From CAZSAK01 sp964605155 (GTDB lineage: Bacteria > Pseudomonadota > Gammaproteobacteria > SZUA-140), in assembly GCA_964605155.1 (NCBI GenBank), contig CAZSAK010000013.1:1-64000 (forward strand): DNA of 64,000 nt, read 5' to 3'. Below, in pieces: positions 17,686-27,233 of this stretch. The stretch's first letter is position 1, and the number at the start of each line of letters is the position of its first letter. The notes under the pieces are model-generated. The model searched no databases. It saw only the letters and a program-made list of their open reading frames with translations, and had not been told where the DNA came from. The position numbers and the translations under genes were made by a program.

Positions 17686-18573
17686 ATGGAAATTTCAGCG
17701 GCGCTAGTTAAGGAATTGCGCGAGAGAACAGGCTCCGGATTAATGGAGTGCAAACAAACCCTGGTGGAGACGCAGGGTGACATTGAAGCGGCAATCGAAT
17801 TGATGCGCAAGTCTGGCATGGCCAAGGCTGACAAGAAGGCCGGGCGTGTCGCTGCAGAAGGTGTAATCGTTCTCAGCCTGAGTGAGGATGCCAAAAAGGG
17901 CGCGTTGGTCGAGGTCAATTGCGAAACCGATTTCGTTGCCAGGGGGGATGACTTCATTGCATTCGTCAACGGTGTAACGGAGAAGGTCTTGCAAGAGCAA
18001 CCTGAAGATCTCGATACCCTTCTGAAGATGCCGTTTTCCACTGAAGATACGAAACCCATTAATACCGTACGCCAGGAACTGGTGGCAAAGATCGGTGAAA
18101 ATATCAATGTACGGCGTTTTATAACCTGTACAACACAGGACGGCATCATCGGAGGGTATCTGCACGGTACCAGGATCGGTGTGCTGGTAGAGTTAAAGAA
18201 ACCCGATAGCGAGCTGGCAAAGGATATCGCCATGCATATTGCCGCAAGCAGGCCGATCGCGGTATCTGAACAGGACGTTCCAGCGGAAGTCCTGGAAAGG
18301 GAAAAGGAGATTTACAGCGCTCAGGCCGCTGAGAGCGGCAAACCGGCTGACATCATAGAAAAGATGGTCAATGGCAGGTTACGCAAATACGTTGCGGAGA
18401 TCACCCTGCAAGGTCAGCCATTTGTCAAGGATACGGATATAAGCGTGGGCAAACTGCTGAAAGACGCCGGCAATGAAGTCAAATCTTTTTACCGCTTTGA
18501 AGTCGGAGAAGGCATAGAAAAGAAGGACGAGAATTTTGCCGAGGAAGTGATGGCGCAGGTCCGGGGTGCCTGA
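17686..18573 (+). CDS. tsf: Elongation factor Ts
   Basis: EF-Ts is the guanine nucleotide exchange factor for EF-Tu. The UBA-like N-terminal domain shows VKELRERTGSGLMECKQTL (residues 7-25), and the EF-Tu-contacting core shows VEVNCETDFVARGDDF. The C-terminal module and the coiled-coil protrusion are both present. Its 295 residues are close to the E. coli 283. The ATG follows GAGG at good spacing. The last bases overlap the proposed GTG start of pyrH. Confidence 0.98.
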   Translation: MEISAALVKELRERTGSGLMECKQTLVETQGDIEAAIELMRKSGMAKADKKAGRVAAEGVIVLSLSEDAKKGALVEVNCETDFVARGDDFIAFVNGVTEKVLQEQPEDLDTLLKMPFSTEDTKPINTVRQELVAKIGENINVRRFITCTTQDGIIGGYLHGTRIGVLVELKKPDSELAKDIAMHIAASRPIAVSEQDVPAEVLEREKEIYSAQAAESGKPADIIEKMVNGRLRKYVAEITLQGQPFVKDTDISVGKLLKDAGNEVKSFYRFEVGEGIEKKDENFAEEVMAQVRGA

Positions 18574-19336
18574 GGGTATGGAGGCAGCCGCCACGTCAGC
18601 GCAGCCTGCATATCAACGTATCCTGTTGAAGTTGAGTGGCGAGGCGCTGATGGGCGATGATGAATACGGCATCGATCCGGCGGTTGCCAATCGCATCGCA
18701 ACCGAGGTTGGTGAACTGGTCAATGCAGGTGTCGAGGTTGCCCTGGTAATAGGAGGGGGCAATATCTTTCGCGGTGTCAGTCTTGCATCCAGCGGCATGG
18801 ACCGGGTGACAGCGGATCACATGGGCATGCTTGCAACGGTGATTAATGCACTGGCACTGCAGGACGCTCTGGAGCATCATGGACTTTACGCCCGTGTCAT
18901 GTCGGCCATCAAGATCAATCAAATATGTGAAGACTATATCCGGCGCCGCGCGGTCAGGCATCTTGAGAAGGGCCGGGTGGTGGTGTTGGCCGCAGGAACT
19001 GGCAATCCCTTTTTTACCACTGATTCGGCAGCGAGTCTGCGCGGCATCGAAATCGGTGCCAATGCGGTACTCAAGGCAACCATGGTCGACGGTGTCTTTT
19101 CCGCTGACCCACTCAAGTATCCCGATGCCAAACGTTATGACAGATTGACGTATGATGATGTCTTGAGACAGAGATTGATGGTCATGGATGCCACTGCGAT
19201 CGTGTTATGTCGTGACAACAACATGCCACTCAAGGTCTTTAACATTAACAAACCCGGTGCCCTGATGCGGGTGGTGATGGGAGAGGATGAAGGGACGCTG
19301 ATCGAAAACGGTCCCGACAAGGCGGGTGAAAGATGA
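18566..19336 (+). CDS. pyrH: Uridylate kinase (UMP kinase)
   Basis: PyrH phosphorylates UMP to UDP in pyrimidine synthesis; it belongs to the amino-acid-kinase fold and is hexameric. Clear motifs are YQRILLKLSGEALMG, VIGGGNIFRG, the AAGTGNPFFTTDSAA phosphate-binding loop and the ILM-type C-terminus. Two starts are possible: GTG at 18566, overlapping tsf by 8 bases and preceded by AGGT, or ATG at 18578, whose GAGG lies too close. Conserved sequence begins about 12 residues in, so the choice does not affect function. frr overlaps the stop by four bases. Confidence 0.97.
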   Translation: MPEGMEAAATSAQPAYQRILLKLSGEALMGDDEYGIDPAVANRIATEVGELVNAGVEVALVIGGGNIFRGVSLASSGMDRVTADHMGMLATVINALALQDALEHHGLYARVMSAIKINQICEDYIRRRAVRHLEKGRVVVLAAGTGNPFFTTDSAASLRGIEIGANAVLKATMVDGVFSADPLKYPDAKRYDRLTYDDVLRQRLMVMDATAIVLCRDNNMPLKVFNINKPGALMRVVMGEDEGTLIENGPDKAGER

Positions 19337-19890
19337 TCGAGGATATCAAGAAGGATGCCGCAGCACGCATGAAAAAAAGCATCGAATCCCTGCAGCAGGA
19401 ATTCTCAAGAATGCGTACCGGTCGTGCCAATACCAGTCTGCTTGACCATATCAAGGTACCGTACTACGGAAATGATGTTCCGTTGAGTCAAACCGCCTCG
19501 ATCTCCATTTCAGACCCCCGTACCCTGACCATCACGCCATGGGAAAAGAACATGGTGCAGGTCGTTGAAAAGGCAATCATGACCTCGGATCTCGGGCTGA
19601 ATCCGTCCACTGCCGGCAACGTCATCCGGGTTACCATACCACCGCTCACTGAAGAGCGGCGGCGTGACATGATCAAGATTGTGAGGGCAGAGGCCGAGGG
19701 AGCGAGGGTCGCCATCCGCAACATACGCCGGGATGCCAACAATGATTGCAAGGAACTGCTCAAGGAAAAGGAGATTACAGAAGACCTGGAACATCGTGGG
19801 GAGGATGACATCCAAAAATTGACCGACAAAAATATTGCCGAGGTAGACAAGTTGTTATCGGCAAAAGAAGCCGATCTGATGGAGATATAA
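19333..19890 (+). CDS. frr: Ribosome recycling factor
   Basis: RRF, with EF-G, splits post-termination ribosomes. The 185 residues match the family exactly: MIEDIKKDAAARMKKSIESL, the FSRMRTGRANTSLLD motif, the MVQVVEKAIMTSDLGLNP hinge segment and the long C-terminal helix EDDIQKLTDKNIAEVDKLL. The ATG overlaps the pyrH stop by four bases. The gene closes the rpsB-tsf-pyrH-frr unit; the next gap is very AT-rich and may hold a new promoter. Confidence 0.98.
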   Translation: MIEDIKKDAAARMKKSIESLQQEFSRMRTGRANTSLLDHIKVPYYGNDVPLSQTASISISDPRTLTITPWEKNMVQVVEKAIMTSDLGLNPSTAGNVIRVTIPPLTEERRRDMIKIVRAEAEGARVAIRNIRRDANNDCKELLKEKEITEDLEHRGEDDIQKLTDKNIAEVDKLLSAKEADLMEI

Positions 19891-20045
19891 TCTCACGCGA
19901 GAATGACCCAATCCGGCGTATTCATGCATTTTGTATATTACATATTATATATAGTGTAACTATTATAATCATGTTTCCGGATTATATGTGTTGACGAGTC
20001 GATAGGTAACGCATATTCCTGTATAAGATCTGCATATTTACTATC
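19891..20045 (+). promoter_or_regulatory. AT-rich frr-uppS spacer with possible promoter
   Basis: About 60 bases (19920-19980) are nearly all A/T and contain an ATAGT-GTA-ACTAT inverted repeat (19951-19963). TTGACG (19991-19996) lies 17 bases before TATTCC (20014-20019), a moderate promoter match that could start the uppS-to-lpxB unit. No T-run hairpin ending the frr transcript was seen. Confidence 0.4.
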
Positions 20046-20816
20046 ATGCTCAACAGCAATCATCAATCAGCATCTGCGGAAAACATCTCACCCTTACCCA
20101 GGCATATAGCCGTTATCATGGATGGTAATGGTCGCTGGGCGAGCAAGCGGCACTTGCCCAGGATTGCAGGCCACAAAGCAGGTGTGGAAGCTGTTAGAAA
20201 CATTGTTCAGGAATGCGCAAAGAGAAACATTGAAGCATTGACTTTGTTCGCCTTCAGCAGCGAAAACTGGCGGCGCCCCAAGAAAGAAGTATCGTTACTG
20301 ATAGATCTTCTAATGACCTCACTGCAGCGTGAGGTCATGAAACTTCACGAAAACAATGTACGACTCAGGATCATCGGTGACCGCGGGGTCTTTTCCCAAA
20401 AACTGCAGAAACAGATTGAGGCTGCGGAATTTCTTACACGTGATAACGACGCTTTGGTACTGTCCGTGGCAGTTAATTATGGCGGTCGCTGGGATCTTGC
20501 CCAGGCAGCAAGAAAACTTGCCGAACAGGCCGTCAACGGCCTGATCAAGCCAGCACAAATTGATGAAACACTACTGGAATCATGCCTGGAGTTACACGGT
20601 CTGCCTGAACCCGATCTCTTCATACGTACTGGTGGCGAAGAACGAATCAGCAACTTTTTGTTATGGCATCTTGCCTATACGGAAATGTACTTTACCGGGA
20701 TTCTATGGCCGGATTTTGATGTCGACGCATTTCGAGACGCCCTGATTTCATTTACCAAACGGCAACGCCGTTTTGGCCAGACCGGAGAACAGGTGGAGCA
20801 GGCCAAGGGTGCTTAA
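20046..20816 (+). CDS. uppS: Undecaprenyl diphosphate synthase
   Basis: UppS condenses eight isopentenyl units onto farnesyl diphosphate in the Z configuration, making the C55 carrier for peptidoglycan and O-antigen. The catalytic VIMDGNGRWA motif (Asp about 29), the FAFSSENWRRP motif and the late DLFIRTGGEERISNFLLW motif are all present. At 256 residues it is normal. cdsA overlaps its 3' end by 8 bases. It draws on the MEP pathway, of which dxr, ispD and ispF lie downstream. Confidence 0.97.
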   Translation: MLNSNHQSASAENISPLPRHIAVIMDGNGRWASKRHLPRIAGHKAGVEAVRNIVQECAKRNIEALTLFAFSSENWRRPKKEVSLLIDLLMTSLQREVMKLHENNVRLRIIGDRGVFSQKLQKQIEAAEFLTRDNDALVLSVAVNYGGRWDLAQAARKLAEQAVNGLIKPAQIDETLLESCLELHGLPEPDLFIRTGGEERISNFLLWHLAYTEMYFTGILWPDFDVDAFRDALISFTKRQRRFGQTGEQVEQAKGA

Positions 20817-21672
20817 ACAGCGCCTGATCACAGCCGCAATACTTATCCCTGCTGTCATCTGGGGTGTATTCTTTCTGCCGACACAAGTCCTGTCGGTGGT
20901 GTTCGCTGCAGTTATTGCAGCGGGTGCCTGGGAATGGGCGGGATTACTGGGCATATCGCCTCTGATTCCGCGTATCTCATATGTCATTACCATTATGGCA
21001 ATTCTGGTTCTTTCGTCATGGACGATTATGAATCCCGTCATGCTCTATATAGTAATGGTGATTGCTCTGGTATGGTGGATCGGCGCGATGATATGGATAC
21101 AACAATACAGTCATGATATTGCCCGTAAGGACGGGACCAGCGATATCGTGTCCACATCCGGGGGATCACTCTCAAGGTTACATTCCGGCCTTGTGGGTGT
21201 ACTGGTGTTCGTTCCTCCCTGGGTGGCGCTGGTAATGTTGCATGATGAACTCCTGATCGGACCGTCCTGGGTCATGTTCATTCTGGTGTTGATATGGGGT
21301 GCAGATAGCGGTGCCTATTTCGCCGGACATCGTTGGGGCAAGAGGAAGCTGGCTCCCAATGTCAGTCCCGGCAAGACGTGGGAAGGCGTTATGGGGGCCT
21401 GTCTGGTAACCACTCTGCTCGCCATTCTGGGAGGCAGTTTGCTTGGCGTGCCCCGTTCGGCACTTTTGTCCTTCGTGTTGCTATGTTTGGTAACAACCCT
21501 GTTTTCGATAGTGGGTGACTTGCTGGAAAGCATGATAAAGAGGCGGGCAGGGGTCAAGGATAGCGGTCATATATTGCCGGGTCACGGTGGCGTGCTCGAT
21601 AGGATCGACAGCCTGTTATCCGGTTTGCCCGTATTCGCCTTTGGTTTGTTATTACAGGGATTGGCGACATGA
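20809..21672 (+). CDS. cdsA: Phosphatidate cytidylyltransferase
   Basis: CdsA makes CDP-diacylglycerol, the branch-point phospholipid precursor, in the inner membrane. Seven or eight membrane helices and the signature GADSGAYFAGHRWGKRKLAP..SPGKTWEG are visible, with KDSGHILPGHGGVLDRIDS near the C-terminus. I place the start at GTG 20809 (protein VLKQRLITAAIL...), preceded by GGAG at 20794-20797. This gives 287 residues, close to E. coli. The frame is open 12 codons further to a TTG, which is less likely. dxr overlaps the stop by four bases. Confidence 0.96.
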   Translation: MLKQRLITAAILIPAVIWGVFFLPTQVLSVVFAAVIAAGAWEWAGLLGISPLIPRISYVITIMAILVLSSWTIMNPVMLYIVMVIALVWWIGAMIWIQQYSHDIARKDGTSDIVSTSGGSLSRLHSGLVGVLVFVPPWVALVMLHDELLIGPSWVMFILVLIWGADSGAYFAGHRWGKRKLAPNVSPGKTWEGVMGACLVTTLLAILGGSLLGVPRSALLSFVLLCLVTTLFSIVGDLLESMIKRRAGVKDSGHILPGHGGVLDRIDSLLSGLPVFAFGLLLQGLAT

Positions 21673-22862
21673 TTGGCGTTACCATACTGGGTTCAACCGG
21701 ATCTGTCGGTGCCAATACCCTGGATGTTCTGGCGCGCCACCCCCAACGATTTCGCGTTATTGCCCTCACCGCGAACACTGAGGTTGATCTGATGGTCAAG
21801 CAGTGTCTTGAACATCATCCTGAATTTGCCGTGATGGCAGATTCAATCGCTGCAGAACGGTTACATGATAAACTGGGTGCTACAGATCCGGATATAAAGG
21901 TATTGAGCGGCACAGAAGGAATGCAGAAGGTCGCCGCACTTGAACAGACCGATTATGTCATGGCGGCCATCGTGGGAAGCGCCGGTTTATTACCGACACT
22001 CGCCGCCGTGCGGACGGGCAAGCGTGTTTTATTGGCCAATAAGGAATCACTGGTCATGGCGGGTAAGTTGTTTATGGATGATGTGCGTAAATATAATGCT
22101 GCTTTGTTGCCAATTGACAGTGAGCATAATGCCGTGTTCCAGTGTATGCCGCGAAATTTTGAAAGTGGATTGCATAATGTCGGGGTCTCAAGAATACTGT
22201 TGACATCTTCCGGCGGGCCATTCCGTGACACCCCGCTTGATCAACTGCATAATGTCACCCCCGAGCAGGCCTGTGCCCATCCAAACTGGGTCATGGGGCG
22301 CAAGATCTCGGTCGATTCCGCGACCATGATGAACAAGGGCCTGGAGGTGGTTGAGGCTTGCTGGTTATTCAATGCCGATATGAATCAGGTTCAGGTGGTT
22401 GTTCATCCGCAAAGCGTCATCCACTCCATGGTTGAATATATTGACGGCTCGTTGCTGGCACAACTGGCCAGTCCCGATATGCGGATACCCATTGCACACG
22501 CTCTCGCATGGCCGGAACGAATGGAATCCGGTGTCGTGCCCCTGAACCTGTTCGATGTGAGTCGTCTGGATTTTGAAAAACCGGATCAGGGGCGGTTTCC
22601 CTGTCTGCGTCTTGCCTATGAGGCCGTCGCACTGGGTGGAACAGCCGCCACGATTCTCAATGCCGCTAACGAAATAGCCGTGCAGGCATTCCTTGACAGA
22701 CGATTACGATTTGTTGATATACCCGCAGTCATAGAAATGACCCTTACGGATATGTCGATCGGGCAGGCTTCGACACTGAAGCAGATACTGGATACCGACC
22801 AGCACGCGCGTGAAACCGCTTCTCGGAATGTAATGGTAATGGGCAGGAGAATTATACAATGA
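21669..22862 (+). CDS. dxr: 1-deoxy-D-xylulose 5-phosphate reductoisomerase
   Basis: Dxr commits DXP to the MEP isoprenoid pathway using NADPH. The N-terminal Rossmann motif is GVTILGSTGSVGANTLDV. The active-site motifs LLANKESLVMAG, PIDSEHNAVFQC (metal Asp/Glu) and SSGGPFRDTP follow, and the cation-binding NKGLEVVEACWLF is intact. At 397 residues it is full length. It overlaps cdsA by four bases and rseP by four bases, so cdsA-dxr-rseP form a coupled unit. Confidence 0.98.
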   Translation: MIGVTILGSTGSVGANTLDVLARHPQRFRVIALTANTEVDLMVKQCLEHHPEFAVMADSIAAERLHDKLGATDPDIKVLSGTEGMQKVAALEQTDYVMAAIVGSAGLLPTLAAVRTGKRVLLANKESLVMAGKLFMDDVRKYNAALLPIDSEHNAVFQCMPRNFESGLHNVGVSRILLTSSGGPFRDTPLDQLHNVTPEQACAHPNWVMGRKISVDSATMMNKGLEVVEACWLFNADMNQVQVVVHPQSVIHSMVEYIDGSLLAQLASPDMRIPIAHALAWPERMESGVVPLNLFDVSRLDFEKPDQGRFPCLRLAYEAVALGGTAATILNAANEIAVQAFLDRRLRFVDIPAVIEMTLTDMSIGQASTLKQILDTDQHARETASRNVMVMGRRIIQ

Positions 22863-24223
22863 GCGGATTTTTATCATCTTTGTTTTATTTTATTGTGGCC
22901 ATAGGTGTTTTGATCACCGTCCATGAGTTTGGACATTTTTGGGTTGCACGCCGGCTTGGTGTCAAGGTAATCAGGTTTTCAATCGGTTTCGGCAAGCCAT
23001 TATCGAAATGGTATCGCAAGGGTGACGAGACTGAATATGTTATTGCAGCTCTGCCACTTGGTGGCTATGTGCAGATGCTGGATGAGCGCGAGGGTCCCGT
23101 CAACGAACATGAACTGCACCGCGCCTTTAATCGTAAACCACTGGCGAGCCGCTTCGCTATCGTATCGGCGGGGCCATTATTCAATTTCCTGCTGGCAATT
23201 GTAGCCTACTGGTTTATTTTCATCATCGGTGTCAGCGGTATCAAGCCGCTTGTGGGGGACATAACGCCGGGCAGCCTTGCCGCACAGGGAGGATTCCAGG
23301 AAGGTGATGTAATTGTTGCCATCGACGGTAACAGGACGCCGATCTGGAATACGGTGGTGTTGAGTCTGCTGGATAAAAACCTGAACAAGGAAGATGTCGA
23401 GGTCACGGTAAAGGACGCTGAAAATAGTGTGCATCGCAGGCATCTTGATTTCAGCAACAGCGATATTGCCGTAGACCGGGCGAATCTTCTCAAACATATC
23501 GGGTTGCAACCCCTGCGGCCGGTTATACCGCCTGTTATTGATGACGTCATACAAGGTGGAGCTGCAGATGTCGCCGGTCTTATACCCGGTGACAGGATAC
23601 TTTCCGCGGACGGTGAGCCGATTGATAACTGGGAAGACTGGGTGAATTATGTCAGGAGCAGGCCCGATCAACTGATACATGTGACGATCCGGAGAGACGG
23701 ACGGACCGTGGAGCTTGCTATGACTCCGGAACGCATCAGTGATGAAAACGGCGATATCGGCAGAATCGGTGCCAGTGTCTCGATTCCGGAGAATCTTATG
23801 GCGGATTATCGGGCTGTAGAACAGTATTCAGTACTGGAAAGCGTCAAGGTGGCGCTGATCAAGACATGGGACATGACCCTGCTGACCTTGAACATGCTGT
23901 ATAACATGGTGGTTGGCGAGATTTCCGTCAAGAATATCAGTGGTCCGATCAGTATCGCCCAGTATGCGGGATATTCTGCCAGCGCAGGTCTGGTGTCGTT
24001 TGTCAGTTTTCTTGCATTGATCAGTATCAGCCTTGGCGTGCTGAACCTGCTGCCTATTCCGATGCTTGACGGTGGACACCTGATGTACTACCTGGTCGAA
24101 CTTGTAAAGGGCAGCCCTGTTTCTGAACAAACTCAAGTGCTCGGCCAAAGATTCGGTGTGGCGATTCTCGCTGCTGTTATGGTGTTGGCGTTCTACAATG
24201 ATCTTGTACGCTTGTTCGGGTAA
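22859..24223 (+). CDS. rseP: Site-2 intramembrane protease RseP
   Basis: RseP cleaves the membrane-embedded anti-sigma factor RseA after DegS, releasing sigma-E on outer-membrane stress, and also clears remnant signal peptides. The zinc motif HEFGHF lies in the first membrane helix (about residues 21-26). Two tandem PDZ domains span roughly residues 115-300, and the second metal motif NLLPIPMLDGGH lies near the C-terminus. It is 454 residues long, like E. coli RseP. It lies directly upstream of bamA, whose assembly it helps monitor. Confidence 0.97.
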   Translation: MSGFLSSLFYFIVAIGVLITVHEFGHFWVARRLGVKVIRFSIGFGKPLSKWYRKGDETEYVIAALPLGGYVQMLDEREGPVNEHELHRAFNRKPLASRFAIVSAGPLFNFLLAIVAYWFIFIIGVSGIKPLVGDITPGSLAAQGGFQEGDVIVAIDGNRTPIWNTVVLSLLDKNLNKEDVEVTVKDAENSVHRRHLDFSNSDIAVDRANLLKHIGLQPLRPVIPPVIDDVIQGGAADVAGLIPGDRILSADGEPIDNWEDWVNYVRSRPDQLIHVTIRRDGRTVELAMTPERISDENGDIGRIGASVSIPENLMADYRAVEQYSVLESVKVALIKTWDMTLLTLNMLYNMVVGEISVKNISGPISIAQYAGYSASAGLVSFVSFLALISISLGVLNLLPIPMLDGGHLMYYLVELVKGSPVSEQTQVLGQRFGVAILAAVMVLAFYNDLVRLFG

Positions 24224-24236
24224 CGCTATTGCCGTA

Positions 24237-26504
24237 ATGCGATCCTTATTATTTGTAACGTTCCTGATCATTACAGCCACACCTGTATGGGCGTTTGAAC
24301 CGTTCATCATCAAGGATATCAGAGTGGATGGATTGAGCAGAATATCCCTCGGGACGGTGCTGAATTACCTTCCGGTCAAGGAGGGTGACACGATGAACGA
24401 GCAACGATCCACAGAGACCCTGCGCGCCCTGTTTGAAACCGGTTTCTTCGACGATGTCAGCTTGGCCCGCGAGAATGATACCCTGGTCGTCAAGGTAGTC
24501 GAACGCCCTGCCATCTCAAAAATCGAGATAACGGGCAACAAGGACATCACCACTGAACAGCTGACTGATGCCCTTAAAAACGTTGGTCTGGCCGAAGGGC
24601 GTATTTTTGACAGATCCCTGCTTGATAAGGTTGAACGTGAGCTGGAATCGCAATATTTCAGCCAGGGCAAATACGCCGTCAAGATCAAATCCTCCGTAAC
24701 CACGCTGGACGAAGGTCGTGTTGAAATCAAGATCAATATCGCCGAAGGCAGGGTTGCAAAAATACGCAGCATCAATATTGTCGGTAACGATTCGTATACC
24801 GATGGCGAATTACTCGACAAGTTCCAGTTAAGTACGCAGTCATTTTTTTCCGACAATGACCAGTATTCCAAACAAAGACTGGCCGGAGATCTTGAAACAT
24901 TACGCTCTTTTTATCTCGACAACGGGTATATCAATTTCAATATAGATTCTACCCAGGTATCGATAACTCCCGATAAGAAGGATGTTTACGTGACGATTAA
25001 CATTACCGAAGGCGACAAGTTTACTGTCAGCGACGTCAAGCTCACCGGTGAGTTAATCGTACCCGAAGAAGAGCTTTTCAAGCTTATAACGATCCATGGC
25101 GGTGACGTATTTTCACGCAAGGCGACGACAGAAAGTTCTGCGGCGATTGGTGAACGGCTGGGAAAAGAAGGATATGCGTTTTCCAATGTGAATACCATTC
25201 CTGATATTGATAGTGAAAACAAACAGGTGTCGCTGTCGTTTTTTGTCGATCCCGGAAAAAGGACTTATATACACAGGATAAACATTACAGGAAACAGCAA
25301 GACAAGTGACGAAGTCATCAGGCGCGAGATTCGTCAAATGGAAGGTGGTTGGATATCAACCGACCAGGTAAGCCGATCGAGAATCAGATTGCAGAAACTG
25401 GGGTATTTCGAGGAGATAAACGTCGAGACTCCGCCTGTAGCTGGTACCGATGATCAGGTTGATATCAATCTGAACGTAAGTGAAAGACCTTCAGGCACGT
25501 TGATGGCGGGAATCGGGTATTCACAATCTCAGGGACTTTTGTTAAATGCGAGTGTCAGCCAGGATAACTTTTTAGGCAGTGGCAAGCGCATCACCGCTAC
25601 GATCAATAACAGTGATGTAAATACAGTTTACAGTTTTGCGTATACCAATCCATATTATACGTTAAATGGGATCAGTCGGGGGTTCCGGGTATTCAGCAGG
25701 AAAACGGACGCCGGCCAGGCCAACGTCGCAGATTATACCAGCGATGTGTACGGCACAAGTGTTAACTATGGATTTCCGATCAGTGAATATAATACTGCGT
25801 CCCTCTCGATCGGGTATGAGAACACGCAATTACATACGACTGCAAGCACACCACAATCCTATATAGATTTTATCAACGCAAATACCGATCAATTTGATAT
25901 AATCAGGCTCGAATCCGGCTGGTCACATGATTCGCGTAATCGCGCACTGTTTGCGGACCGCGGGTTATACAGCAGTCTGAACGGCGAGGCGGCCCTTCCC
26001 GGGAGCGGCCTGGAATTCTACAAAATAAATTTGCGTGCCCTGGGATACAAGCCCATAACGCAAAAGTTGATTCTGATGCTAAAGGGTGAAATCGGATATG
26101 GGGACAGTTATTCCGACACCACGGAGTTACCGTTCTTTGAACGCTACTATGCTGGGGGAAGTAATTCGGTCCGGGGTTTCAGAAGCAATTCATTGGGTCC
26201 ACGCACGAATACTCTCGCCGAAGGCGGGGCATTTAAGACAGTGGGCAACGCAGAAGTGATTTTTCCGGTGCCTTTTTCAGAGGATAATAAATCGTTACGA
26301 TTAAGTGCATTCTTTGATATCGGTAATGTGTTTGCAAATATCGATGATTTTGACTCAGGCGAACTGAGGTATTCGACGGGATTGTCGGCAATCTGGATCA
26401 CTCCGATCGCACCCTTGACCTTCAGCTTCGCATGGCCGTTGAATGATCGTAAAGGCGACGAAACGGAGAGATTCCAGTTTACCTTGGGGTCATTTTTCTT
26501 TTAG
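24237..26504 (+). CDS. bamA: Outer membrane assembly factor BamA
   Basis: BamA is the central Omp85 beta-barrel of the BAM complex that inserts outer-membrane proteins. The start at 24237 gives a signal peptide (MRSLLFVTFLIITATPVWA, cut before FEPF), then five POTRA domains to about residue 405 and a 16-strand barrel ending in FTLGSFFF with a terminal Phe. The VRGF motif appears as NSVRGFRSNSLGPR in the barrel loop. At 755 residues it is somewhat shorter than E. coli BamA. The frame is open upstream within rseP, but those codons lack a signal peptide. Confidence 0.97.
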   Translation: MRSLLFVTFLIITATPVWAFEPFIIKDIRVDGLSRISLGTVLNYLPVKEGDTMNEQRSTETLRALFETGFFDDVSLARENDTLVVKVVERPAISKIEITGNKDITTEQLTDALKNVGLAEGRIFDRSLLDKVERELESQYFSQGKYAVKIKSSVTTLDEGRVEIKINIAEGRVAKIRSINIVGNDSYTDGELLDKFQLSTQSFFSDNDQYSKQRLAGDLETLRSFYLDNGYINFNIDSTQVSITPDKKDVYVTINITEGDKFTVSDVKLTGELIVPEEELFKLITIHGGDVFSRKATTESSAAIGERLGKEGYAFSNVNTIPDIDSENKQVSLSFFVDPGKRTYIHRINITGNSKTSDEVIRREIRQMEGGWISTDQVSRSRIRLQKLGYFEEINVETPPVAGTDDQVDINLNVSERPSGTLMAGIGYSQSQGLLLNASVSQDNFLGSGKRITATINNSDVNTVYSFAYTNPYYTLNGISRGFRVFSRKTDAGQANVADYTSDVYGTSVNYGFPISEYNTASLSIGYENTQLHTTASTPQSYIDFINANTDQFDIIRLESGWSHDSRNRALFADRGLYSSLNGEAALPGSGLEFYKINLRALGYKPITQKLILMLKGEIGYGDSYSDTTELPFFERYYAGGSNSVRGFRSNSLGPRTNTLAEGGAFKTVGNAEVIFPVPFSEDNKSLRLSAFFDIGNVFANIDDFDSGELRYSTGLSAIWITPIAPLTFSFAWPLNDRKGDETERFQFTLGSFFF

Positions 26505-26560
26505 GGTGACATGGAATAAAATAATCTTGCCCGGTTGGCGAGCAAGGAGTCGAGTTCAAG

Positions 26561-27097
26561 ATGAAATATATACATATTATAATCTCAATTCTTATATTAA
26601 CGCTTCAGTTAACATCCGCACACGCTGCGGAAATTAAACTGGGTTATGTGGATGCATCAAGACTGCTCGAAGAAGCGCCGCAAGCCAGTGCTGCTTCAAA
26701 TGCGCTGAAGGAGGAATTCGCATCACGGGAAAACGATCTTATCGAAGCCCAGCAGGATTTGAAGAAAATGGAGGACAAGCTTGCGCGTGACAGCGTGATT
26801 ATGAGCGAATCCGAACAGAAAAAACTCGAGCTGGATATCCTGTCCCGCAAAAGGGAACTAAGAAGAAAACAGGATGAATTGAAGGAAGACTTCAATATGC
26901 GTCGTAATGACGAGATTGCAAATCTGCAGAAGCTGATCAAGCAGGCAATCGAGGATGTCGGTAAAGATGGAAATTTTGATCTGATTTTCTATGAAGGCAT
27001 ATCATTTGCAAATCCGAAGCTCGATATCACGAACGAAGTGTTGAATCGTCTTGGAGCGGAGACCAAAGAGTCATTGGAGAAGCCACCGCCAAAATAA
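26561..27097 (+). CDS. skp: Periplasmic chaperone Skp (OmpH)
   Basis: Skp is a trimeric periplasmic chaperone that holds unfolded outer-membrane proteins on their way to BamA. A signal peptide ends at about residue 22 (SAHA before AEIKLGYVDASRLL). Long charged helices (about residues 45-130) form the tentacles, and the C-terminal segment FDLIFYEGISFANPKLDITNEVL completes the body domain. The 178 residues fit the family. The ATG follows AAGGAG by 17 bases and a weaker GAG nearby. It sits between bamA and lpxD, as in most gammaproteobacteria. Confidence 0.93.
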   Translation: MKYIHIIISILILTLQLTSAHAAEIKLGYVDASRLLEEAPQASAASNALKEEFASRENDLIEAQQDLKKMEDKLARDSVIMSESEQKKLELDILSRKRELRRKQDELKEDFNMRRNDEIANLQKLIKQAIEDVGKDGNFDLIFYEGISFANPKLDITNEVLNRLGAETKESLEKPPPK

Positions 27098-27233
27098 TAT
27101 GACCACCTCGATTTTGCCAGATTCTGTAATGAATAGTTTTTTATGCAGCAGATAATCTATTGCCGGGGAGGTCAATCGTTGCCAGGTACGAGCGGTAAAA
27201 CTGATCACCACTGTAAAAGACACAGGCTGTAAA

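Noticed and set aside
17376..18233. 285-codon minus-strand frame opposite rpsB/tsf
   Set aside because: It is a Ser/Leu-rich complement of lysine-rich and EF-Ts codons; the sense genes are certain.
24156..24236. Upstream extension of bamA into rseP
   Set aside because: The extra codons lack signal peptide character, while ATG 24237 gives a perfect signal peptide.
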